Shown piece after piece: positions 13,822 through 21,622 of a DNA stretch of 24,228 nucleotides. Location: IMG/VR virus record IMGVR_UViG_3300033149_003051, positions 1 to 24,228 of that record. One strand, given 5' to 3'. A model generated the notes under the pieces. It was not told the DNA's origin. It did not search any database and worked only from the letters and a program-made list of their open reading frames with translations. Position 1 is the first letter of the stretch. Every line of letters starts with the position of its first letter. Made by a program: the position numbers and the translations under genes. The DNA comes from a virus.

Positions 13822-14272
13822 ACCTGGGGCGGAATTTGGTCAGAGAAGACCCTTTGACTTTCCTCTTCAGGCTCTTACTAGGGGTCAGGCGAGTAATATA
13901 GTAAAGCCACTTCAGGAGGAGAAGGATGCCATACCATATTCGTTTTTTCAAAAAACACTCCCCAGACCGGCGTTGGTGTCTCGTCCGGCGCAACGGCTCT
14001 ATCAAACAGTGTCACCGTTCACGGAACTTGGCAGAGAGGGCGAGAAGGGCGATAATGATGAACGAGAGTCGAGAGAAAGAGAAGAGTTAATCCCACGAAG
14101 AGGAGAAAGTAGAAATGCATTTTTATATCTTTTAGGATCAACAATTCCTTCAGTAGAAGAAGGTATGAGGTTAAGAGAAGAGGAGAGAAGAGGAAATGAT
14201 CTAATCCGGCAGTTACGTTTCCGTGATTATATGAACCGGCTACCTTTATTTCTAGGAGGGAGGTTTTTCTAA
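13769..14272 (+). CDS. Arg-rich hypothetical protein overlapping the portal end
   Basis: 167 residues, GGGAGGA site seven to eight bases before the ATG, overlapping the portal gene by 53 bases in another frame. Arg and Glu dominate (EGEKGDNDERESREREE, 110-126) and no hydrophobic core is obvious, so it may be largely disordered. Its end (YMNRLPLFLGGRFF) is hydrophobic and could be a docking peptide. It might be a minor head or ejection protein. No family recognised. Confidence 0.65.
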   Translation: MYWLGRSNRRPQVPQWSRPGAEFGQRRPFDFPLQALTRGQASNIVKPLQEEKDAIPYSFFQKTLPRPALVSRPAQRLYQTVSPFTELGREGEKGDNDERESREREELIPRRGESRNAFLYLLGSTIPSVEEGMRLREEERRGNDLIRQLRFRDYMNRLPLFLGGRFF

Positions 14273-14601
14273 TGAAGAAAGAAGAACTAGAACACAGGTG
14301 GAGGGAGGTGATAGGCACTTATCTAAAACTGAAGAAGCTCCATGGTCAGTTCGTGCAGGAAGCAAATGGATTCCTTCTCGACCATCTTGGCCCCGAGTTG
14401 CAGAAGGTCTTCCAGATGCGCCTGCACAAGAGGAGATTTTCTATTTTTCTAGAAGATCTCCTACATTGGGAAACCACTAAAGGTAATCTCAATGAACTGA
14501 CACCCAAACCCCCAAAGGATTCAACTTCTAAGGTAGAGCAACCCGAGAGGACTCTACCTAAAGTTGAACAACCGAAGGAGATGAAGGATGGGAACGATTA
14601 A
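14272..14601 (+). CDS. Helical hypothetical protein before the scaffold
   Basis: 109 residues, coupled to the previous gene (TAATG) and preceded by GGAGGGAGG. Residues 1-65 are strongly helical and basic. The last 40 residues are Pro/Lys/Glu-rich with two copies of a VEQP-[EK] element, a flexible tail. It overlaps the scaffold start by 14 bases. Probably a head-assembly accessory protein by position. Confidence 0.72.
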   Translation: MKKEELEHRWREVIGTYLKLKKLHGQFVQEANGFLLDHLGPELQKVFQMRLHKRRFSIFLEDLLHWETTKGNLNELTPKPPKDSTSKVEQPERTLPKVEQPKEMKDGND

Positions 14602-15436
14602 GATCGGCGACTTCGAGATGGTCGTCAGAGACAAGGATGGAAAAGAACTGGACACCGTACCTGATGATCTTCCTATTGTTGACTTTGAAGGTAATCAACT
14701 GACGGTTAAAGAGCTGAAGGAAGGTTATCTTCGTCAACAGGATTACACGAAGAAGACTCAAGAAGTTGCTGAACTTCGGAAGTTTCTGCAAGATCAACTT
14801 GGTCTACAGGATACCAAACAGGGTGTTCGAGTAATCGAGAACATGCTGTCGAAGTTGGCAGAACTTGAGCAGGTCGGTGTCATTGATCCTCAGACAGGAG
14901 AGATCAGGCGGGACGTTCTTGGGAAGGGAGCTGGGACATCATCTTTTAGTAGTGACGATGACGATGATGATCTTGGCGGTTATCCTTCCAAGCTCGACTT
15001 GCAATCTCTTCCTCCTGAGGTCGTTTCTGCTGTGGAGCAGACCAAGGCTCTCTCGAGAGATATGGGGATGCTCTTGAGATATATTGCAGATCAACAGATC
15101 AGCTCTAAATTTCAAGACTTCACCGAGAGAGATCGGGAGTGGGTCTTTAAGATGGCAGCACAAGATCCTACTCGAACTCCTCTTGAGTGGGCTGAGGAAC
15201 TCCATAGTGCCAAGAAGGAATGGGGCCAAAAGGCGATAGATGAATATGTGAAGCAGCAAGAGGAGGAAAAGAAGGGCCATGCCAGACCTGGTACTGGTGA
15301 CAAGGAAGGACTGGAGTTATTTGGTGAAGATGTCGCCTTTAGTTTCAGGCCTGGGGAAGAGCAAGATGGTAAGAAAGTCCTTGATCCTCGTCAAGCTGCT
15401 GAAGCATATTTGAAGGCTGCACTTGAGGAGGCGTGA
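14588..15436 (+). CDS. Capsid scaffolding protein
   Basis: 282 residues, AAGGAG site upstream. It is acidic, lacks Cys, and is mostly helical. It has an N-terminal segment (1-55) followed by QDYTKKTQEVAEL, an acidic run D123-D128 flanked by Ser and Gly, and a charged C-terminal helix, consistent with the capsid-binding end of scaffolds. It lies directly between portal-side genes and the capsid gene, with its stop coupled to the capsid ATG (TGATG). No protease is seen nearby, so the scaffold is probably released rather than cleaved. Confidence 0.85.
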   Translation: MGTIKIGDFEMVVRDKDGKELDTVPDDLPIVDFEGNQLTVKELKEGYLRQQDYTKKTQEVAELRKFLQDQLGLQDTKQGVRVIENMLSKLAELEQVGVIDPQTGEIRRDVLGKGAGTSSFSSDDDDDDLGGYPSKLDLQSLPPEVVSAVEQTKALSRDMGMLLRYIADQQISSKFQDFTERDREWVFKMAAQDPTRTPLEWAEELHSAKKEWGQKAIDEYVKQQEEEKKGHARPGTGDKEGLELFGEDVAFSFRPGEEQDGKKVLDPRQAAEAYLKAALEEA

Positions 15437-16836
15437 TGGCATACTCTGGTTCTACTGCGGCGATCTTGAGCAATTACGCTTACGTTCTCAAGACGTTCTA
15501 TCTTCCGGCCATTCGGGAGCAGATCAACAATGCGACTCCGCTCTTGAAGAGGCTGAAGAGAAATCAAGAGTCCGTGAGTGGTAAGAATGCCACTATCGCT
15601 GTGCATTATGGTCGGAACTTGGGGACTATAGCTCTTGGTGATGGTGATCTTCTGCCGGATGCCGGTTATCAGAAGGTCATCGAGACTACAGTTCCCACGA
15701 AGTATAACTATGGTAGGATAACTGTCTCTGGGCCTACCATTGCTGCCACCAGAGACAATCGTGGTGCTTATGCTAAGGCCATTGACTATGAAATGAAGGG
15801 CATGGTGAGAGATCTTACTAAAGATATCAATCGCCAGCTCTGGGGTTCTGGTCATGGTATCTTGGCAAGGTGGAGATCTACCACTAGTGGCACCGTTTAC
15901 ACTCTTCAGAAGGCTTACATTCCTGACACGGGCGGTGCCGGCTTTGGTTCTACCTTCGGGGCGAAGTATCTTATGCCTGAAGGCGCTACTGGTATGGAAG
16001 CGGTGGTTGTTGTTTATACTGGTAGCAGCACTAACACCATTGCCGTAGACACTACTGACATCTCTCCTAGCGCCTTGACGAAGGGAGCTACCTACGATAC
16101 TATCACGGTGTCTGACCCCTCTGTAACTGAGGCGGCTGGTACTGTGTATATCAAGGGTAACTCTTTACGAGCAGTGTTGTATGGTACTGGTGCCACTGAG
16201 GCAGTCACCCGTAAGGAGATGATGGGCCTTTGGGGTATTGTCAATGACAAGAACCCCTCTGCGTGTTTTACTACTGACGCATACACCAGTGGTGAGTATG
16301 ATCTTGCTACTCCTACCACACTTCAAGGGCTGAGTGCTAGCACTTACTCTTGGTGGCAGGCAAATGTTTTCTCCCATCCCAATGGGAGATTCGCAGGTCA
16401 GCGGGCGCTTACTACTGTTGATATGCAGGAAGCAGTAGACGCGATAGAGGAGCAATTGTCAGATGACACTGGTAATGCACTCTCTCCTACGATCATTCTC
16501 ACCACAAGAGCAATCCGTCGGCAGTATGTTGATTTGCTCTTGGCGGATCGTAGATTTGTAGAGTGGAAGACTCTTGATGGTGGGTTCAAGGCTGTTGAGT
16601 TCAATGGCATTCCTCTTGTCGTTGATAATGATGCCATTGATGGGGATATGTACTTCCTCTATGAACCGGCCTTGCAGATCTACCAGATGTCTGATCTTGA
16701 CTGGATGGATAAAGATGGCAATATCTTGAATCGTATTGCCAACTATGATGCCTATGAGGCCACGCTCTTCTGGTATGCAGAGCTTGGTTGTAGTAGGCGG
16801 AATGTTCATTCAGTCTTGACTGACATTGCTTATTAA
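15436..16836 (+). CDS. Major capsid protein (HK97 fold)
   Basis: 466 residues. The ATG at 15436, with GAGGAGG upstream, is preferred over a GTG one codon earlier. Sequence features match HK97-fold capsid proteins: an N-terminal helix (ILSNYAYVLKTFYLPAIREQ), an E-loop-like part (60-110), the long spine helix (AKAIDYEMKGMVRDLTKDINRQLWG), and a C-terminal domain with TRAIRRQYVDLLLADRRFVEWKTLDGGFKAVEFNGIPLVVD. A Gly/Thr/Ser-rich beta insertion at about 155-260 may form a surface domain. It should be the most abundant virion protein. A hairpin follows the gene. Confidence 0.93.
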   Translation: MAYSGSTAAILSNYAYVLKTFYLPAIREQINNATPLLKRLKRNQESVSGKNATIAVHYGRNLGTIALGDGDLLPDAGYQKVIETTVPTKYNYGRITVSGPTIAATRDNRGAYAKAIDYEMKGMVRDLTKDINRQLWGSGHGILARWRSTTSGTVYTLQKAYIPDTGGAGFGSTFGAKYLMPEGATGMEAVVVVYTGSSTNTIAVDTTDISPSALTKGATYDTITVSDPSVTEAAGTVYIKGNSLRAVLYGTGATEAVTRKEMMGLWGIVNDKNPSACFTTDAYTSGEYDLATPTTLQGLSASTYSWWQANVFSHPNGRFAGQRALTTVDMQEAVDAIEEQLSDDTGNALSPTIILTTRAIRRQYVDLLLADRRFVEWKTLDGGFKAVEFNGIPLVVDNDAIDGDMYFLYEPALQIYQMSDLDWMDKDGNILNRIANYDAYEATLFWYAELGCSRRNVHSVLTDIAY

Positions 16837-16841
16837 ACTTA

Positions 16842-16860
16842 TTCACCCCTAGTGGGTGAA
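16842..16860 (+). other. Hairpin after the capsid gene
   Basis: TTCACCC (16842-16848) pairs with GGGTGAA (16854-16860) around a five-base loop, six bases past the capsid stop. No T-run follows, so termination is unlikely; it may protect the 3' end of the abundant capsid message. Confidence 0.5.
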
Positions 16861-16887
16861 GGGTGGGTGGGTGGCAGGAGTAAGACT

Positions 16888-17772
16888 ATGGGTCAGAAAT
16901 TCGCAGTAAGGGAAAGTCCAACTGTTCTTGATCTCTTCACCGCCAGCTTAGTTGGGCAGGTCTTCTTGGCATATCCGGCAGATAATGGAGATCCGGCAGA
17001 TGGTTTTAGTGATATGGTTCATAGATTCCCTTCGGGGAGGGTCTTTAGAACTATCACTCAAGCCATCGGTGCTGCCAGGGCAGGCATGCCTGACTATGTT
17101 CTGGTGTGTGCTCATGATGATCATGACTCTGATGCCTGGACAGAGGATGTTACTGCCAGTAAGGATAACATTCATCTAATTGGCATCAACAAGCCGAAGA
17201 TAGATGGGACTGGTGATCTCTTCACTGTCAGTGGGGATAATGTAGAGATTGCCGGCTTCTGGATGTCTCCGGCGAGTGCTAAGAGTGGTGTTGTTGTTGA
17301 CGCTTGTGATTTCCTCTTCGTGCATGATAACTTCATCGTGTGTGAGGCATCCGCGTCAGGGACTATTGGGATTGAGATCGGTAACACCACTGCGGCACAT
17401 AATGTTCTAGTGAAGGATAATTTCATTAAAGATGGGATCAATGGAATTTTCCTAGAGCTAGGACATCATAACAGGATCATTGGTAACACTATTGTTACCA
17501 CCGCGAATAGTGCGATTGGGATTAATGAGACACATAATTCCACTAACGCACTTTATCTTCTCTTCGCGGAGAACACGATCCTGCAAGCTGGGACTGGTAC
17601 TACGGGGATCTTACTCACTAATGACACGGCTGCATCCCACGTCGTAACGAAGAATCGAATTGCAGGTAGTGCTACTGCAATCACGCAAGATAAGTGGGAT
17701 GAAGGTGTGCTTAGTGATAATGTAATCTATGGTGGGACGGCTGCCATAGTGGTGGTTGACCCGACGGCGTAA
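16888..17772 (+). CDS. Right-handed beta-helix virion protein
   Basis: 294 residues from the ATG at 16888, which has AGGAG seven bases upstream; an in-frame GTG at 16852 lies in the hairpin and lacks a site. From about residue 95 the protein shows repeated coils with N-x-I, DNFI and GNTI turns (HNVLVKDNFIKD, NRIIGNTIVTT, VVTKNRIAG, VLSDNVIYGG), the signature of pectate-lyase-like beta helices. The N-terminal 90 residues are an attachment region. Placed right after the capsid gene it may be a capsid-surface or decoration fibre binding host glycans. No catalytic residues can be assigned. Confidence 0.8.
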   Translation: MGQKFAVRESPTVLDLFTASLVGQVFLAYPADNGDPADGFSDMVHRFPSGRVFRTITQAIGAARAGMPDYVLVCAHDDHDSDAWTEDVTASKDNIHLIGINKPKIDGTGDLFTVSGDNVEIAGFWMSPASAKSGVVVDACDFLFVHDNFIVCEASASGTIGIEIGNTTAAHNVLVKDNFIKDGINGIFLELGHHNRIIGNTIVTTANSAIGINETHNSTNALYLLFAENTILQAGTGTTGILLTNDTAASHVVTKNRIAGSATAITQDKWDEGVLSDNVIYGGTAAIVVVDPTA

Positions 17773-17776
17773 GGTA

Positions 17777-18082
17777 ATGCCAATTTATGAGTTTAAATGT
17801 GTAACTTGTAACCGAACTGTAGAGGAGATCTGCAAAAGTACAGATCCATCCCCCGTCTGTCACTTTTGTGGATCTCCTACTATAAAGATTCCTTCCACTT
17901 TTGGTATAGCCGTAAGAGGGCAGTTTACTGCCAAGAAGGAATTGCCAAGTAACAGAGTTGAGCTAGACGATTTTATATCTGATTTTGGTCATGCGCCATT
18001 ATATTCAAATCCAGAATCCAAGGAGAGGGCAAGATGGGCCTTGAAGAAAGTTAAGTTTGGAGAATATGATGCGAAAATTTAA
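17777..18082 (+). CDS. FmdB-like zinc ribbon protein
   Basis: 101 residues. The start MPIYEFKCVTC is nearly invariant in FmdB-type zinc ribbons, with CxxC at 8-11 and a second CxxC at 28-31. The remaining 65 residues are basic and specific to this phage. The ATG at 17777 follows four bases after the beta-helix stop; a TTG upstream is rejected. FmdB-like ribbons are thought to bind nucleic acid or protein partners; here the role is unknown. Last gene before the strong terminator. Confidence 0.85.
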   Translation: MPIYEFKCVTCNRTVEEICKSTDPSPVCHFCGSPTIKIPSTFGIAVRGQFTAKKELPSNRVELDDFISDFGHAPLYSNPESKERARWALKKVKFGEYDAKI

Positions 18083-18086
18083 GGTT

Positions 18087-18157
18087 GTGCCCCTAGCGTC
18101 TCCTACCAACATGAGCCGCCCTCCTCATGCCACTTTGGGCGTTAGGGGCACTTTTTT
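18087..18157 (+). terminator. Strong nested intrinsic terminator
   Basis: GTGCCCCTAGCG (18087-18098) pairs over 12 positions (one G-T) with CGTTAGGGGCAC (18140-18151), followed by six T. The large loop contains a second hairpin, CATGAG (18110-18115) with CTCATG (18124-18129). It ends the capsid part of the late operon; downstream virion genes need readthrough or another promoter, which was not found. Confidence 0.85.
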
Positions 18158-18166
18158 CTGGAGTGG

Positions 18167-19216
18167 ATGATGTTTGATTGGTTAAGAGGTGAGGAAGGAA
18201 GAGATGCTTTCGGGCTGAGAGAAAGATACCCCAGCCTTCCTCAAGAAGATGTTGCTAGAAGATCCTTAGCAGATGCTCTTGGATTTGGTGGGTTGTGGAA
18301 TAGGATTAACAAACCTGTGGCATTTGAGATAGAGCCTGGGAAATATTATTATCAGGGGCGTTACTATGAACGCCCTCCCGAGAATGCCTCTATTATTCGT
18401 CCTGAGGATTTAGGAGATTTTCTGCCATTAGGTACAGTGAGCGGAGTGGCAAGAGCATTACAGAAAGCAGAAGAAAACCCTGTCGTTCGCGCGAAGATTT
18501 ACTCTTGGTTTTCAAAACCTAAATTGACAAGATATGTAGGACATGGAGCTATTGGAACGTTTTACTCTCTTGGAAAACAGGCACCAGGAACAGGAATTAA
18601 GAAGGGTATAATGGGTCTGGGTATGGAACGTGGTAGTTTACAGCACTTTGCAAGATCATTTGGCGTTTCTTCTCTTGAGGAGGCCGCGAAAGCAATCCAG
18701 AAAGATCCTGTGTTGAAAAAACATATTCCCAAGATCTACCACCTTGGACGGACATATCAACTTTCTGAAAAAATAAATATTGTGCCTTGGGAATCTGTCC
18801 GTTATGTTGACGAGCCTACATTCCGAAAGTTTGCTCTTGATCTTATCGGGCAAGCAGATAGATTGGATAGGAAGTTGAAAAGATTGGGTCTGCGGTACAC
18901 AGACGCGCATGAAGGAAACATAGTCTTTGACGAGGATGGAATACTGAAGATAGTAGATCTTGGTGGATTTGACGAAATAGTAAGTAGGCGGGTTCCTAGT
19001 CGTAGGATCACCTCCTGTGTTATAAGGGCATTAGCTTCATATAGAGATGATCTAAATCTTACTAGATATCCAGTCGAAACGATGCAGAAAATTGCTCGGG
19101 CGTATAAGAGAGGTCTTCTTGACGACAAAGATCTTGCCAAACCAGAGTTTTGGTCTATCGCAAAGCGCATTATAGAGCGGAGAATGGAGAATGTTAAAAA
19201 GCCCATCCCAAGATGA
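18167..19216 (+). CDS. Protein-kinase-like virion-cluster protein
   Basis: 349 residues (start ATG 18167, or ATG 18170, better spaced from GGAG). Residues 120-270 carry a kinase pattern: glycine loop VGHGAIGTFYSLG (G125, G127, G130), Lys at 145-146, catalytic loop YTDAHEGNIVF (D246, N251) and metal-binding DLG (D264-G266). The D-x-H-x-G-N form resembles atypical kinases rather than the classical HRD type. It may phosphorylate a host or virion protein, or be a pseudo-kinase structural module. The N-terminal motif FGL-x2-RYPSL is echoed in the next protein, suggesting a shared virion-docking role. It ends overlapping the next gene by 26 bases. Confidence 0.75.
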   Translation: MMFDWLRGEEGRDAFGLRERYPSLPQEDVARRSLADALGFGGLWNRINKPVAFEIEPGKYYYQGRYYERPPENASIIRPEDLGDFLPLGTVSGVARALQKAEENPVVRAKIYSWFSKPKLTRYVGHGAIGTFYSLGKQAPGTGIKKGIMGLGMERGSLQHFARSFGVSSLEEAAKAIQKDPVLKKHIPKIYHLGRTYQLSEKINIVPWESVRYVDEPTFRKFALDLIGQADRLDRKLKRLGLRYTDAHEGNIVFDEDGILKIVDLGGFDEIVSRRVPSRRITSCVIRALASYRDDLNLTRYPVETMQKIARAYKRGLLDDKDLAKPEFWSIAKRIIERRMENVKKPIPR

Positions 19217-20234
19217 TATTATCAGAACAATCGCTCAATCTCAAGTAAGAGTTGAGACTCCTGATCCTTTTGGGCTTTCTCAGAAATATCCTGAGCTGTG
19301 GCAGAAGTATCTTGCTCAGCAGCAGGTAGGTAGGGAAGCGGATATCACTAACAGATTCGCAGCGGCGAGAGAGCTTGAAGAGATGAAGAGAGGGTTTTTT
19401 GACCCAAGACTTCTTGCTCTTGATGTTGTAGGGGAGGCTGGTCTTGGTGCGCCGTTGTTGATTGCGAAGGAGAAAGTTCTTAAGGAGATACTTCCTAGAT
19501 ATATTGAGAGGCTTTTCCCTGTTCTTCGAACTTACAAAAGTGCTGCCCAGGTTCCTAGTCATTTAAGGCATGAGTACATTAACGCTAGGGCTGTGAAGAA
19601 GAATGTTGAGAAGCTATTCAAGAAAATTCCTCAAAAGATTTATGATGAGATTGATGAAATGACTTTTACGCCACATCCTCAAGATCCCACTGCCTATGGC
19701 TCTTGGGACCCGAGAAGAAAAAGTTTCCATCTTGTCACTCAAAGGATTAAACGCGCAGCCGAGCAAGATCCTTGGGAAGTGGCAAGAACTCCGGCGCATG
19801 AGATGTCTCATGTTATTTCTACATACTTAAGGAAACACCCGACACATGGGGAAACTCTTAGAAAAGCTATGGATAAGTGGAAAGATATTCATCTCTTAAC
19901 GCATTATGCGAGAAGACAACTGTTACCTGAGTATGCAGAGAACTTGGATTATCTTCTCTACCGGCAAAGCCCTGAAGAGGTTTTTGCTCATGCCTTTGAA
20001 ACAATATATACTGGGACTGGAAATGCAAGAGAAGCTTTGAGAGAAGCTATTAAAGCGGGCACTAACGCGGCAGACGCTCAATTGGGGACATTGTTATATC
20101 TTTATGAAAGAGGTACTATGGCGCCTTTTATACATTCAAAGTATGTAAATTTGCTCTCGAAATATAGAAGAGCGGCTAGGAGAAAAGGAAGTTTGCCAAC
20201 CTGGTTAAGAAACATAGAATGGAGGGCAGAATAA
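19191..20234 (+). CDS. HExxH metallopeptidase-like virion-cluster protein
   Basis: 347 residues. A zincin signature HEMSH sits at 203-207, preceded by hydrophobic and acidic residues (WEVARTPAHEM), and SPEEVFAHAFE at 260-270 supplies a candidate third ligand (E262 or E263) in a downstream helix, as in gluzincin-like folds. The N-terminus has DPFGLSQKYPEL (25-36), like the kinase-like neighbour. The rest is helical and basic. It might cut the cell wall or a host protein on entry, or process virion proteins. No signal peptide. Start overlaps the previous gene by 26 bases; its stop is coupled to the next start (TAATG). Confidence 0.78.
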   Translation: MLKSPSQDDIIRTIAQSQVRVETPDPFGLSQKYPELWQKYLAQQQVGREADITNRFAAARELEEMKRGFFDPRLLALDVVGEAGLGAPLLIAKEKVLKEILPRYIERLFPVLRTYKSAAQVPSHLRHEYINARAVKKNVEKLFKKIPQKIYDEIDEMTFTPHPQDPTAYGSWDPRRKSFHLVTQRIKRAAEQDPWEVARTPAHEMSHVISTYLRKHPTHGETLRKAMDKWKDIHLLTHYARRQLLPEYAENLDYLLYRQSPEEVFAHAFETIYTGTGNAREALREAIKAGTNAADAQLGTLLYLYERGTMAPFIHSKYVNLLSKYRRAARRKGSLPTWLRNIEWRAE

Positions 20235-20698
20235 TGGTAGACTACACAGCACCATCAATACCACCTGGGTTCAAACAGAAGTTAAGAGCCATTGATAAAG
20301 ATCTTTACCCCAAGTGGAACGCAAAGAGACGGCAGTGGGAAATTTGGTGGAAGAGGCCATTTCGTGAAGATGTTTGTGTGGTGCTTGTAGGTGGGATTGA
20401 CAAGTGGGGAAGAAGGATTTTTCAGCCTTTAGATGATAGGGTAATAGAGACTCTCCGGAAGGGGGATCTTTATAACATCGGCCCAAAGGCTTTTATGAGA
20501 ATGATAGAAGAGGAAGAAAGAAAAGCTCTGGAGGCTCAAGAACGTGAAAGAGCAGAGCAAAGAAAGGCAGTCGCGGAAGATATGGCAGAGCATCTTAAAC
20601 TTGTGCAGAAGCCTATTGGAGTGCCTACAGAGAAGGAGTATCAGAAGCCGAAAGGTAAAATCGTGGATTCAACATCACTTTCATCCGATTCATGTTGA
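20234..20698 (+). CDS. Hypothetical protein with HARP-like motif
   Basis: 154 residues from the ATG at 20234, which overlaps the previous stop and has GGAGG eight bases upstream; an ATG five codons earlier is rejected. Residues 4-40 carry YTAP-x5-FKQKL followed by PKWNAKRRQWEIWW, matching the J-domain protein at 2192-2653 in pattern and spacing. A long charged helix follows (about 88-120), then a low-complexity tail. It may bind nucleic acid; role in the virion or in DNA delivery unknown. Confidence 0.75.
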   Translation: MVDYTAPSIPPGFKQKLRAIDKDLYPKWNAKRRQWEIWWKRPFREDVCVVLVGGIDKWGRRIFQPLDDRVIETLRKGDLYNIGPKAFMRMIEEEERKALEAQERERAEQRKAVAEDMAEHLKLVQKPIGVPTEKEYQKPKGKIVDSTSLSSDSC

Positions 20699-20774
20699 AT
20701 GTAGGTTTTATGATCTCTGCCGTTGGTATGATAAATATATCTATCAGCCTTTCATCAGGAGGCTTACGAAATGA
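20616..20774 (+). CDS. Possible small ORF in the gap before the adaptor
   Basis: The frame open from before 20616 to the TGA at 20774 encodes a tail with protein-like composition (WIQHHFHPIHVECRFYDLC, then WYDKYIYQPFIRRLTK). No ATG or GTG with a ribosome site was found; TTG at 20616 is the only candidate start and has a poor site. It fills an otherwise unexplained 72-base gap in a tightly packed operon and its stop overlaps the adaptor ATG (ATGA). It might alternatively be a frameshifted extension of the preceding protein. Confidence 0.25.
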   Translation: MECLQRRSIRSRKVKSWIQHHFHPIHVECRFYDLCRWYDKYIYQPFIRRLTK

Positions 20775-21622
20775 GAGATGCGTATGAGATAGGAGAATAT
20801 CTTCAGTATCTCCTGCACGACTCTACGGAGAGTATGTGGGATGAAGCAACTAGACTTACAGCTATAAATGCTGCTTATGATCAGATCTGTAATAGAATCA
20901 TTCAAGCATATGAGAATTGGTTTTATACGGAGACGACTCTGACTCCTGGAACTTCCTCTTGGGAAAAAACTCCTTTTGAACTACCGAATCCTAAGACTGT
21001 TGTGAAGATTCTCCTTGTGACTGATACAGATGGCAGGCCGATTGAGCCTATTAACTTGGCAATGAGAGATTACAGTTATCCCACAGTGGCGAATAGAAAT
21101 GTTGATATGGGGTATTGGTTGGGGCATGATACTCTCTACGTTAATGCAAAGGATTACACAGATAATCTTCGACTTTACTACATAAGAAGACCTTGCAGAC
21201 TCCTCACCGGAACAGCAAGTGCTGGTTCGACTAGTTCTATCACTTTCGCAACAAGTCCTGCTCCGGATGGGGTAGATGATTATTACAATGGGTCATATCT
21301 ATGGATCAAGTCTGGAACTGGGGCTGGACAGAGGGTGGAGATAACTGATTATGTTGGGTCTACCAGAGTTGCCTCAGCAACTTTCTCTACTGCGCCAGAT
21401 ACTACTTCAGCCTATGCTCTTGAATCAGAGCTGCCAGATGGTCATAATGAAATAGTAGCATATGGGGCAGCAATAAGAGCTTTGCAGTTTGACACAAGAC
21501 AGCAAGGAAAGTTAGAGCAACTTAAGCAATGGTATACCAAGCTAGAGTATGATCTCATTGATTATGTAAAAAATCGTCAGGTTCAAACTTCAAGATCTGT
21601 TTTCATGAGGAATTTAGACTGA
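20771..21622 (+). CDS. Head-tail adaptor (connector) protein
   Basis: 283 residues, AGGAGG eight bases upstream. The N-terminal helices (YEIGEYLQYLLHD, LTAINAAYDQICNRIIQAYENW) are typical of gp4/gp6-like head-tail connector proteins that bind below the portal. A Ser/Gly/Thr-rich beta insertion (about 145-225) and a C-terminal helix (EIVAYGAAIRALQF) follow. It should form a dodecameric ring between portal and hub. It is coupled to the large hub gene, whose ATG overlaps its stop (TGATG). Confidence 0.85.
   Translation: MRDAYEIGEYLQYLLHDSTESMWDEATRLTAINAAYDQICNRIIQAYENWFYTETTLTPGTSSWEKTPFELPNPKTVVKILLVTDTDGRPIEPINLAMRDYSYPTVANRNVDMGYWLGHDTLYVNAKDYTDNLRLYYIRRPCRLLTGTASAGSTSSITFATSPAPDGVDDYYNGSYLWIKSGTGAGQRVEITDYVGSTRVASATFSTAPDTTSAYALESELPDGHNEIVAYGAAIRALQFDTRQQGKLEQLKQWYTKLEYDLIDYVKNRQVQTSRSVFMRNLD

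Noticed and set aside
14588-16836. Head maturation protease
   Set aside because: No protease gene lies between portal and capsid; the HExxH protein at 19191 is too distant and unlike known prohead proteases.
16842-16860. Terminator after the capsid gene
   Set aside because: The hairpin is followed by G-rich sequence with no T-run.
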